A program made the translations under genes and the position numbers. Positions 1 to 7,508 of a DNA stretch of 64,000 nucleotides are shown here, piece after piece (the first letter of the stretch is position 1; each line of letters begins with the position of its first letter). The DNA is from Leptospira ognonensis (GTDB lineage: Bacteria > Spirochaetota > Leptospiria > Leptospirales > Leptospiraceae): positions 1-64,000 of the forward strand of contig NZ_RQGD01000045.1 of NCBI RefSeq assembly GCF_004770745.1. The letters are read 5' to 3'. The notes under the pieces are model-generated. The model saw nothing but the letters and a program-made list of their open reading frames with translations, searched no databases and was not told where the DNA came from.

Positions 1-177
1 GTTCCCTTCCGGGCCTGTTACAATTACCGTTTTTCCATCATTGGGAATGTACCCGCACTGTCAATCCTTTTTTATTATTATTAACCCGTTTTTGCAAACT
101 TTTCCATATTGCTGACAAGCCCTCATCGGAGGAAAATCTTACGAGTCGCGAGATTTTAAATGCCAATTTATGGTCAA

Positions 178-1854
178 TTATCGATTTTTCGGAAGGATCA
201 CAACCATTGTCGTTCCCATATTTACTCGACTTTCAGCGTAAATATCCCCTCCATGTTTGGAAATAAATTCTTTACACAATATAAGACCTAGGCCTGTTCC
301 GCGCTCTCCATTCAGCCCAACACTACTGAATTGAGTATCAATTCGGAACATTTTCTCTAAGTTTACATCCGCTATTCCGACGCCTGTATCTCTACAATCA
401 AGTCTCACTTGTGCTGCAGTTTCACTTATCGAGAGTTCTATGTTTCCATTTTCTGGAGTAAATTTTAAGGCATTGGAGAGGAGATTTCGAATGACGAGGC
501 GAAGCATCGAATCATCGGCACATACATAGGTTTTGTGATCGCCAATCACATTCGCAGTTATTTTTTTCGACCGAAACTTATTATCCGATTCTGAAATACA
601 CTCACGCGCTAAATCATAAAGGTTAAGGAATTGGGGGGAAAAGGGTATGGTATCTGTTTGTGTTCTTGCCCAATCCAAAAGATGTTCCAATAATTGATAA
701 ACCTTATTTGAAGAATCTGAAATCTGTCCCAGAAGTTCAAGAATTTCCTCGTCCGTATAACGAGCATATTCTTCAATTAGCATATGAGTGACATGTTGGT
801 AGCTACTCAAAGGATTTCTTAAATCGTGAGCGATGATTGAAAAAAACTTATCTTTGGTCTTATTTGACTCGGAAAGTTTTTGTTCTGATAAATTCAAAGC
901 CTCAATGGCTTTGTTTTTCTCACTAATTTGCTGTCGGAGCAATTTGGTTCGTTCTAAAACTTTTTTTTCTAGTTCAACTTGATGGCTTTCTACTCTCGTA
1001 TATAATATAGTCATAAACTCTGCCAGAAGAGAAAAAGGAACTAGAAAGGAGATTAAGTAAATATAGGATGTATATACATCTGGATTTACGAAAGGACCAA
1101 CACCCATTTTTGTCATAACAATGGAAAAAATATAAAGGTGAAAGATGGCGACACTAACACCCTTTAATCGATTGAAATAACCGATCATTACGACAACAAA
1201 ATAAGAGAGGAAATAAAGGAAAGGTAGGTATCGAATGGCAATCAATAAGATCGCCGTTTGAACCAATAGTAAGGAAAGGAAAACGGTAATTCTCCCATCA
1301 AACTCGCTCCTTCTCCAAAAAAAATAGAGGGGTACGCTTGCAAAAATCCCAATCGTATCGCCAAACACAATGACGCTGAATATCCGAATGATTTCTTCGG
1401 TCGTGTGTTTATCAAAAAAATGGAAATAGTATAAATTAAGACAAAGAAATGACACCGCTACAAAACACGGGATAAAAGCGACAAAGAGAATAAACTTATA
1501 AAAATCCGAAATGGAGAGCAATTCATTTTGGACTAATTTGCGCCAAAAAAGCATCGCGATGATTGGCTGAAGAGTATCACAACCGGCAGAGAAAAAAAGC
1601 GCTGCATAAATTTGCCAGTTTTCGATCCCATTTGCGGAAGAAATCAATCCATCATAATTTGCGATAAAACTGGAAAGAAAAACGATCGGTATAGCCCGGT
1701 ATCCTAATTTTAAAAAAGTGATCAGAGCAATGCCAGAGGGAAGCCAGAGCACAGTCAAGTTACCTGGCTCAAAAGCGAGGTAACCCATCCCCAATTTTGC
1801 GGTAAGGATATATAAAAAGAGGGATAAAAAAGAGAATAGAACTTTGTCTTTCAT
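178..1854 (-). CDS. Membrane sensor histidine kinase with MASE1-like N-terminus
   Basis: A 558-residue two-component sensor kinase of the inner membrane. Residues 1-290 are about eight to nine hydrophobic segments beginning with a MASE1-like stretch (AKLGMGYLAFEPGN, LWLPSGIAL). A short coiled coil (about 290-335) leads to a HisKA domain with H-box FFSIIAHDLRNPLSS and a HATPase domain with N-box NLLSNALKFTPENG, G1 box DTGVGIAD and G2 box GTGLGLILCKEF. It should autophosphorylate on the H-box His and pass phosphate to a response regulator, which is not visible in the window. It follows trpC by 14 bases, and a perfect 19-base palindrome lies directly against its ATG, so its translation may be coupled to trpC. 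The signal sensed is unknown. Confidence 0.9.
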   Translation of the reverse strand: MKDKVLFSFLSLFLYILTAKLGMGYLAFEPGNLTVLWLPSGIALITFLKLGYRAIPIVFLSSFIANYDGLISSANGIENWQIYAALFFSAGCDTLQPIIAMLFWRKLVQNELLSISDFYKFILFVAFIPCFVAVSFLCLNLYYFHFFDKHTTEEIIRIFSVIVFGDTIGIFASVPLYFFWRRSEFDGRITVFLSLLLVQTAILLIAIRYLPFLYFLSYFVVVMIGYFNRLKGVSVAIFHLYIFSIVMTKMGVGPFVNPDVYTSYIYLISFLVPFSLLAEFMTILYTRVESHQVELEKKVLERTKLLRQQISEKNKAIEALNLSEQKLSESNKTKDKFFSIIAHDLRNPLSSYQHVTHMLIEEYARYTDEEILELLGQISDSSNKVYQLLEHLLDWARTQTDTIPFSPQFLNLYDLARECISESDNKFRSKKITANVIGDHKTYVCADDSMLRLVIRNLLSNALKFTPENGNIELSISETAAQVRLDCRDTGVGIADVNLEKMFRIDTQFSSVGLNGERGTGLGLILCKEFISKHGGDIYAESRVNMGTTMVVILPKNR

Positions 1855-1873
1855 CCTAATACAATGTATTAGG
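1855..1873 (-). promoter_or_regulatory. Perfect palindrome between trpC stop and kinase ATG
   Basis: CCTAATACA-A-TGTATTAGG is a perfect inverted repeat with 9-base arms. It fills the gap between the two genes. On the minus strand it contains the trpC TAA stop and its right arm (TATTAGG) touches the kinase ATG, so an RNA hairpin (8 bp, 3-nt loop) would hide the kinase ribosome-binding region. It could equally be a protein-binding site. Confidence 0.5.
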
Positions 1874-2627
1874 GAGTTAGTAGATTTGTATATGCCAATT
1901 GAATATTTTCAGACTTCATAAAATAAGTACCGATGAGCATCGCATCCACGAGACCCTTATATGCCTGCCAGTCTTCATAACTCTGAATACCTGACTCAGC
2001 GACGCGAATGATTTTTGCATCCATCAAGGGAGCCATCTCCTCGATCAGACCGGGATGTATTTGGAACGTATCTAAATCGCGGGTATTGATTCCGATGGTG
2101 TCAGCACCGCAGGCAAGTGCTGTTTTCACTTCGCTTGCATTATGTGTTTCGACAAGTACACCTAGCCCGAGACCCTTTGCGTGCCGCAGTAGAGAAGTTA
2201 ACTGAGGTATTTCAAGGATCCTTACGATCAGAAGGATGGCAGAAGCGCCTGCCGAATAGGCCTCGTCAATCTGAACTGGATCAATAATGAAATCCTTTCG
2301 TATCGTCGGAACTTCCACTGCATGCGAAACATTGATCAGATCCTTAAGTGAGCCAAAAAAATACTGTTCGTCCGTAAGGACTGAGATGGCCGCTGCCCCT
2401 TGCACTGCGTAAATGGTTGCGATAGAAACAGGGTCATAATTTGGCCTGAGGATTCCTGAGCTGGGACTTCCTTTTTTACATTCCGCAATGATGGAGACGG
2501 TATTTGGTTTTTTTAGGCGCTCGGCCCAAGGGTAGACTGGTAAAAGACGACGGGGGAATTTTTTTCCCCTCAAGGCCGTCACTTCCTGACGTTTCGTCTC
2601 AATGATTTTATGGAGGATAGGATTCGT
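1869..2627 (-). CDS. trpC: Indole-3-glycerol phosphate synthase, probable ACG start
   Basis: Cytosolic TIM-barrel enzyme of tryptophan synthesis that closes the indole ring of carboxyphenylamino-deoxyribulose phosphate. Family motifs are present: IIAECKKGSPSSG (catalytic Glu and Lys), IRKDFIID (second Lys), LVETHNASEV, GINTRDLDTF and VAESGIQSYEDW. The first usual start codon is GTG at 2582, which would remove the conserved leader NPILHKIIETKRQEV. That leader is encoded in frame, and the codon where Met belongs is ACG at 2627-2625, after an in-frame TAG and 7 bases after an AAGGA sequence. I therefore place the start at the ACG (252 residues). No other trp gene is in the window; it is 18 bases after the STAS gene. 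Confidence 0.88.
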   Translation of the reverse strand, partial: TNPILHKIIETKRQEVTALRGKKFPRRLLPVYPWAERLKKPNTVSIIAECKKGSPSSGILRPNYDPVSIATIYAVQGAAAISVLTDEQYFFGSLKDLINVSHAVEVPTIRKDFIIDPVQIDEAYSAGASAILLIVRILEIPQLTSLLRHAKGLGLGVLVETHNASEVKTALACGADTIGINTRDLDTFQIHPGLIEEMAPLMDAKIIRVAESGIQSYEDWQAYKGLVDAMLIGTYFMKSENIQLAYTNLLTP

Positions 2628-2645
2628 GACCTAGTCCTTTAAAAA

Positions 2646-2978
2646 TTAGAATGCTTTTAAGGCAGCGTCTTCCGACTCATAGATATCAAACAAAGATGTC
2701 AGCTCAATCACATCGAAGATGCGCTTTACTGCAGGTTTGATGTTAGAAATTTTCAATTGCCCTTCTTTGCTGTTGAGTTTGCGTAATGTCGAAATGCAGG
2801 CTCTAAAACCGGAAGAAGACATATATTCTACGTCTTTCATGTTCAAAAGGACTTTTCTATGCCCACCATTGTCAATCAGATCCATAAGACCTTCCTCGAC
2901 ATCATTTGCCACAGAAACGTCAAGACGACCTTCTAAATAGACAACTAGCTTTCCTTCTTTGAACTCGTGTTTTAGCAC
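2646..2978 (-). CDS. STAS-domain anti-sigma factor antagonist
   Basis: A 110-residue single STAS domain of the SpoIIAA/RsbV type. The segment VLLNMKDVEYMSSSGF carries the conserved Asp and the Ser normally phosphorylated by a partner-switch kinase; LEGRLDVSVAND is the usual first strand and helix. Such proteins bind an anti-sigma kinase and free a sigma factor, and several paralogs are usual in Leptospira. No partner kinase or phosphatase is adjacent. It is the first gene of a minus-strand operon with trpC and the membrane kinase, and is divergent from murD. Confidence 0.88.
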   Translation of the reverse strand: MLKHEFKEGKLVVYLEGRLDVSVANDVEEGLMDLIDNGGHRKVLLNMKDVEYMSSSGFRACISTLRKLNSKEGQLKISNIKPAVKRIFDVIELTSLFDIYESEDAALKAF

Positions 2979-3039
2979 TATAGCACCCGAACCTGATATG
3001 ATTTTACAAAATCATCGGTTTTTAGCTGACTGTCAATCA

Positions 3040-4419
3040 ATGTTTTCTCACTCAATTTTTGACAAATCCTCCCTCCTCCAAAGGGACACTTTTCTTGTTT
3101 TAGGGGGTGGCCTCTCTGGTGAATCTGCCGGTCGATTGCTCTCAAAGAATGGCAAGACTGTTTATCTTGCGGACAAAAACGCGGTTCAAAAAACGGATTC
3201 GGTTTTCGTCGCGACATTTTCTGATACGACCGAATGGAAGGAATTGCCTAAGTTTCAAATGATAATCAAAAGCCCGGGAATTTCTCCGGAGCACCCCCTC
3301 CTAACGCAAGCGCGACAGAAAGACATACCCATTCTGTCCGAAATCTATTTGGGAAGACTTTTTTTTAATGGCACTCTCATTGGCATAACAGGCACAGATG
3401 GTAAATCAACGACTACTGCACTCACCCATCATATAATCAAAGCTAAATTTCCAAATTCCGAGGTCGGAGGAAATCTTGGGTTACCCTTTACTTCGTTCTG
3501 CGATGAAAATCTAGATCTTATAGTATTAGAATTATCAAGTTACCAATTAGAAGATTCTCCTAATTTGAAACTGACGGCATCGGCCATCATCACCTTGGCA
3601 CCAGACCACCTCGAAAGACATAAAACGATGGAACGGTATGCGAAAGCGAAATGGAACATCGTATCTCATAATGACATACATCATACTTTGGTTACCCAAA
3701 AAAAGGTAATGGAGCTTATACCAAAAGAAAGGACCGAATTCATGGGAAGGATGCTGTTTTTTGGAATCTCTGAATCCATTGATATCCGAGATAAAGAAAA
3801 ATTAATTAAGACACCAAACGGAGTTTATCATACGAATGATTTTAATCTTTCGGGTTTTCACAACTTACAGAACTTAAGCGTAGCCATTGCTCTTGCAGAG
3901 ACAGTTGGACTGACCCAAGAGGAAATCCAAGGACGAATCAGCACGTTTCAGGGATTACCTCATAGGTTCCAATCCATTCCCAAAGAGGAGTATGACGAAT
4001 CGACTTTTGGTAAGATTCGGTTTATCAATGATTCCAAGTCCACAAATTTACATAGTATGTTATCTGGAATTGCTGGCTATGCGAAAGAGGATCCTATATT
4101 TCTCATTTTAGGTGGAGAGCCAAAAAACGAAAATTTGTCTCCCCTCATTCAGAGGGTAAGGGAGTTAGATGCAAATATTTTGATTTACGGTAAAGCTTCC
4201 GTAGTCTGGAGAAAGGATTTTGAGAATTCAGGAATACAAAATATTAATTATGTAAATAATCTGGAAGAGGCAATCCAACTAATCAAATTGATGATTGATC
4301 GGGAAAAACAGACAACAGTGATTCTCTCACCTGCAGCTGCGAGCTTCGATCAGTATCAAAATTTTTCAGAAAGAGGTGATCATTTCGTTTCTCTGGTGAA
4401 ACAGTATTTCGGAAGATAG
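3040..4419 (+). CDS. murD: UDP-N-acetylmuramoylalanine--D-glutamate ligase
   Basis: Adds D-glutamate to UDP-MurNAc-L-Ala in the cytosolic phase of peptidoglycan synthesis. Seen: N-terminal nucleotide fold (FLVLGGGLSGESAGRLL), ATP loop GITGTDGKSTTT, LELSSYQLED and the C-terminal ligase motif FINDSKSTNLHS. The reading frame is open from 2959, but that start would overlap the divergent STAS gene. In-frame ATGs lie at 2998 and 3040; I prefer 3040 because it gives the usual short lead into the nucleotide fold and leaves room for divergent promoters. Neither has a clear Shine-Dalgarno sequence. The gene stands alone, away from other mur genes. Confidence 0.9.
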   Translation: MFSHSIFDKSSLLQRDTFLVLGGGLSGESAGRLLSKNGKTVYLADKNAVQKTDSVFVATFSDTTEWKELPKFQMIIKSPGISPEHPLLTQARQKDIPILSEIYLGRLFFNGTLIGITGTDGKSTTTALTHHIIKAKFPNSEVGGNLGLPFTSFCDENLDLIVLELSSYQLEDSPNLKLTASAIITLAPDHLERHKTMERYAKAKWNIVSHNDIHHTLVTQKKVMELIPKERTEFMGRMLFFGISESIDIRDKEKLIKTPNGVYHTNDFNLSGFHNLQNLSVAIALAETVGLTQEEIQGRISTFQGLPHRFQSIPKEEYDESTFGKIRFINDSKSTNLHSMLSGIAGYAKEDPIFLILGGEPKNENLSPLIQRVRELDANILIYGKASVVWRKDFENSGIQNINYVNNLEEAIQLIKLMIDREKQTTVILSPAAASFDQYQNFSERGDHFVSLVKQYFGR

Positions 4420-4433
4420 ATTTTGATCGTGGA

Positions 4434-6428
4434 TTAACTTTCGAGTCTCTTATGAAGTGTTTTTTCGTAAACTTTTGATTCGATAAAAATATCAAGAAGA
4501 TCACCATCGATGTGTTGGTCTCTCACTTCCATTTTTAAAATATCAAAAGCCCTATCCAATGGGACTGCTTTTTTGTAAGGACGATCTTTATCTGTTAACG
4601 CATCAAAGATGTCAGCAATGGCCATCATTTTGGCCTGAATCGGAATTTCTACAGCTGTTAGGCCACGAGGATAGCCTCCACCATTTAGCTTTTCATGGTG
4701 CCCGTGTGCGATTGATGGAACCATTTTCAATTCCTTGGTCCAGGGGATCTTGCTTAAAAACTGAAACGTATGTTCCACATGAGATTCGATTTCTCGTCTT
4801 TCCTCAAAATCCAAACTACCCTTTCGAATGGAAAGAAAACCAAATTCACGCGGCTGTAAAAGAGAAATCTGCCCACCTTCAGTCGTTATATAACTTAGTT
4901 TAGATATTTCCTCTAAGAAATTAGAATTACCCTCTTCCAGAATGGAAGGCTCGTTAGACTGATGAATGACACGTACCATTTCTTCCATCTTCTGCTTTTC
5001 TAGCTCGTATTCCAATTGGATGGACTGTTCGAATTGCGAATATCCAGCAGAGCCATGTCTTTTCAAATACTCAATTTTTTTCTGAGCGAGTTTTGCCTCA
5101 ACATCCTTGATGATAAAATGAAAACGCCAACGGATCAGATCAAGCTCATGGTCCTCAAGTTTTTTAGCTTTTACAAGAACCTTCTCTCTCACTCCTACTT
5201 TTCCAAAATCATGCAAAAGCGATGCATACCTTATCTCTTTGATCTGTGATGGATTAAATACAATGTCTTTAAATCTACCAGCTTCGATCGAATTTACAGC
5301 CTCCGCCAAATTCACAGTATACTGTGCAACGCGAAAGGAATGACCTGAAGTGGTTGGGTCTCGAGATTCAATGGCCGAAACACTGGCCGTTACAAATCCC
5401 TCAAATAATGTTTCGATTTCTTGTACTAAATTATTGTTTTGAATGGCAACCGCAGCTTGACCTGCAACTGCCATCACCAATTCTTCCGAGTATTTATCAT
5501 ACTCGAGAACGGAATCAGATTTTAACTGATCTACTGTCAGTTTTGAATGAAAATTTTTCTTACGATTGATGAGCTGAATAACGCCCACAACCTCATCGTG
5601 ATGATCCTTCATGGGAACAACTAACATTGATTTTGAATAGTAGTTTCCCATTTTATCGAAATCACTATTAAAATGAAATTCTTCCTTGCCCGATAGTTCG
5701 TAAACATTTGGTATATTTAGCTGCTTACCCGTAAATGCCACATAACCGGCGATACTCTTTTTATTGATCGGAAGGATGAATTCATCCGAATTCAGGTCGA
5801 GTGCTGAAATCTTAAATCTGAGGTTTCTAGGATTTCCTTTTTCATCTTTTTCTACAAGATAAAGGGATCCTGAATCTGAATTGGATATTTCTCTTGCAGA
5901 ATTTAAAATATCTCGAAGAAGTTTCGTGAAATCTTTTTCATTGGCAAGACTGATACCAATCCTCGTCAGTTTTGAAATTTCATTTGTAGAAACATTGATT
6001 CTTTTTTGCAGCTCGAACTTGTCGACAATCATCTGCAAGTTGGTGAAGGCATTTATTAAGGATTTTACTAAAAAAATAACGGGAGCTTCATCAGGAATAT
6101 TGGTGAAAAACAATTCCTCTTCTATTGAGAGGGCTTGGAAACCGGTATAATCGATAGGCGCTCGAATCAAAAATGCACACATTACAGAAGGATGCATTTT
6201 TAGATATTGGTGAAATGCAGAATGAGATTTTTCGAGTTCGTATCTGGAAATGTAGAATAGCACCTTTGCAATGCTTTGTGATGATTCTAAATCGACTTTA
6301 TCTAACTCTGAAACTGGTAAAATCGTAGCACTTATTTTTTTTGCATAGTCTACAACCCTACCTTCAAAGTAAGGATCATCTGTGATGATATACCTATGCG
6401 TCCTAGACGAATCTTTTAACACATTCAT
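4434..6428 (-). CDS. GAF and HD-GYP domain protein (probable c-di-GMP phosphodiesterase)
   Basis: A 664-residue signalling protein. Residues about 1-140 form an unassigned region resembling a degenerate receiver. A GAF domain follows (about 150-340; [30 protein letters not shown]), then a C-terminal HD-GYP domain. The HD signature ([21 protein letters not shown]) and HD-GYP signature ([29 protein letters not shown]) are intact, so hydrolysis of cyclic di-GMP is likely. A charged insert between the HD and GYP parts (about 440-545) is longer than in minimal HD-GYP domains. It is convergent with murD, 14 bases apart. Confidence 0.9.
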   Translation of the reverse strand: MNVLKDSSRTHRYIITDDPYFEGRVVDYAKKISATILPVSELDKVDLESSQSIAKVLFYISRYELEKSHSAFHQYLKMHPSVMCAFLIRAPIDYTGFQALSIEEELFFTNIPDEAPVIFLVKSLINAFTNLQMIVDKFELQKRINVSTNEISKLTRIGISLANEKDFTKLLRDILNSAREISNSDSGSLYLVEKDEKGNPRNLRFKISALDLNSDEFILPINKKSIAGYVAFTGKQLNIPNVYELSGKEEFHFNSDFDKMGNYYSKSMLVVPMKDHHDEVVGVIQLINRKKNFHSKLTVDQLKSDSVLEYDKYSEELVMAVAGQAAVAIQNNNLVQEIETLFEGFVTASVSAIESRDPTTSGHSFRVAQYTVNLAEAVNSIEAGRFKDIVFNPSQIKEIRYASLLHDFGKVGVREKVLVKAKKLEDHELDLIRWRFHFIIKDVEAKLAQKKIEYLKRHGSAGYSQFEQSIQLEYELEKQKMEEMVRVIHQSNEPSILEEGNSNFLEEISKLSYITTEGGQISLLQPREFGFLSIRKGSLDFEERREIESHVEHTFQFLSKIPWTKELKMVPSIAHGHHEKLNGGGYPRGLTAVEIPIQAKMMAIADIFDALTDKDRPYKKAVPLDRAFDILKMEVRDQHIDGDLLDIFIESKVYEKTLHKRLES

Positions 6429-6473
6429 TTTATCGAGGATTGTACGTGAAATGTCTAGCTTTAAATTTAAAAT

Positions 6474-7508
6474 TCAAGGGTTTATCTTTTTGGGCAAAAA
6501 ATAAACAACCGATGCAATAAATGTGGAAACTAGAAAAATGGAAAGTAAATAGAGAGTCTGTACCCCTAACAATACCAAGGGGGAATGTGGCCAATTCGTA
6601 TCTGGTATTAGGAGAAAAACAGAGTATACTGAAAAGAAGGAAGAAATCAAGAGCGAGACCGCTAAAATGCTCCCATGCAAAGTCCAATTTCTTCCCTGAA
6701 GCCAAACGCGAACTAACACGAAACAAATCCCGAGCACAAAACAGAAAGGCATGAGTAATTCGATTGGAACAGTGATGGATTGCAGGACAAAACCGGAAGC
6801 ACCGAGAGAGGCCATTAAGGCAGATGCTTTTGTCAGGTCGGATTTCCTGTTCAGAATCATGATGCCAAGTAGCATTGCACAAAAAGAAAAGAAAACTTTC
6901 AGAGCTAACGGAAGGATCGATTCCGTTGGGAAGTGACCAAAAGAACAAAGCAAGGAAACGGGAAGGCCAAGAAAGAATAGAAACTTGGCATTAAAATCAT
7001 CCGTTTGTGATTCTAATTCGTCCTTTTCTGCCTTCATAAAAACTTCAAAAAACCATACCATGCTTCCAGAGGCAAGAAACAGAAAAGAGGACCTACTCTG
7101 GTCAATGACATGTAACTCAAAAAACAATCCATCATGTATTAAAAAAAAGAAAATTGGAAAGGAAACACCTGAAATTAGAAGTAAAAGAAAAATCGCAGAG
7201 AAATCGGACAAACGTGAAAGTATGCCAGAGGTAGCGATGAATCCGAATGAGAGAAATACTATCATCATCGTCAAAAATGTGACTTCACTCGCTTGGTTGG
7301 GAAGTGAGTCCTGAAATCCAAAAATTTGTAAAACTAAAAAGATTACATACGTAAACAAAAGAAAGACGGTTGAGTAAAATGTAATTTTGGCATGCATTTT
7401 CCTTTCATAAAAAAAAGTTACCACACCAATTAAAAAAAGGATAGAGAGTCCTAACGAAACTATGAGTAAATCGGGGGCAATCATTGTTTTGTTCATTTCA
7501 GTATTCAT
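6474..7508 (-). CDS. Multi-pass membrane protein of unknown function
   Basis: A 344-residue protein that is almost entirely hydrophobic, with about nine or ten predicted membrane segments (for example LLIVSLGLSILFLIGVVTFF and LLSIFLVSTFIASVVYFL). I recognise no catalytic or transport motif. Two starts are possible: ATG at 7508, overlapping the upstream TPR gene by 11 bases, or ATG at 7496, one base after that gene's TGA. Either way it is probably translated with the upstream gene. It has no cysteine-rich or charged cytoplasmic domain. Confidence 0.7.
   Translation of the reverse strand: MNTEMNKTMIAPDLLIVSLGLSILFLIGVVTFFYERKMHAKITFYSTVFLLFTYVIFLVLQIFGFQDSLPNQASEVTFLTMMIVFLSFGFIATSGILSRLSDFSAIFLLLLISGVSFPIFFFLIHDGLFFELHVIDQSRSSFLFLASGSMVWFFEVFMKAEKDELESQTDDFNAKFLFFLGLPVSLLCSFGHFPTESILPLALKVFFSFCAMLLGIMILNRKSDLTKASALMASLGASGFVLQSITVPIELLMPFCFVLGICFVLVRVWLQGRNWTLHGSILAVSLLISSFFSVYSVFLLIPDTNWPHSPLVLLGVQTLYLLSIFLVSTFIASVVYFLPKKINP

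Noticed and set aside
1..177. Open frames on both strands at the left edge (minus strand reading CGYIPNDGKTVIVTGPEG toward position 1; a plus frame open to 267)
   Set aside because: The minus frame has no ATG, GTG or TTG after its upstream stop, and the plus frame is largely antisense to the kinase gene. Neither could be tied to a family, so no gene is called; a gene truncated by the edge cannot be excluded.
2959..3039. Longer murD start at 2959
   Set aside because: It would overlap the divergent STAS gene and adds residues not expected before the MurD nucleotide fold.
6430..6948. 172-codon minus-strand frame
   Set aside because: Lies wholly inside the membrane-protein gene in another frame; composition looks like a shadow, and the membrane gene has better coding character and coupling.
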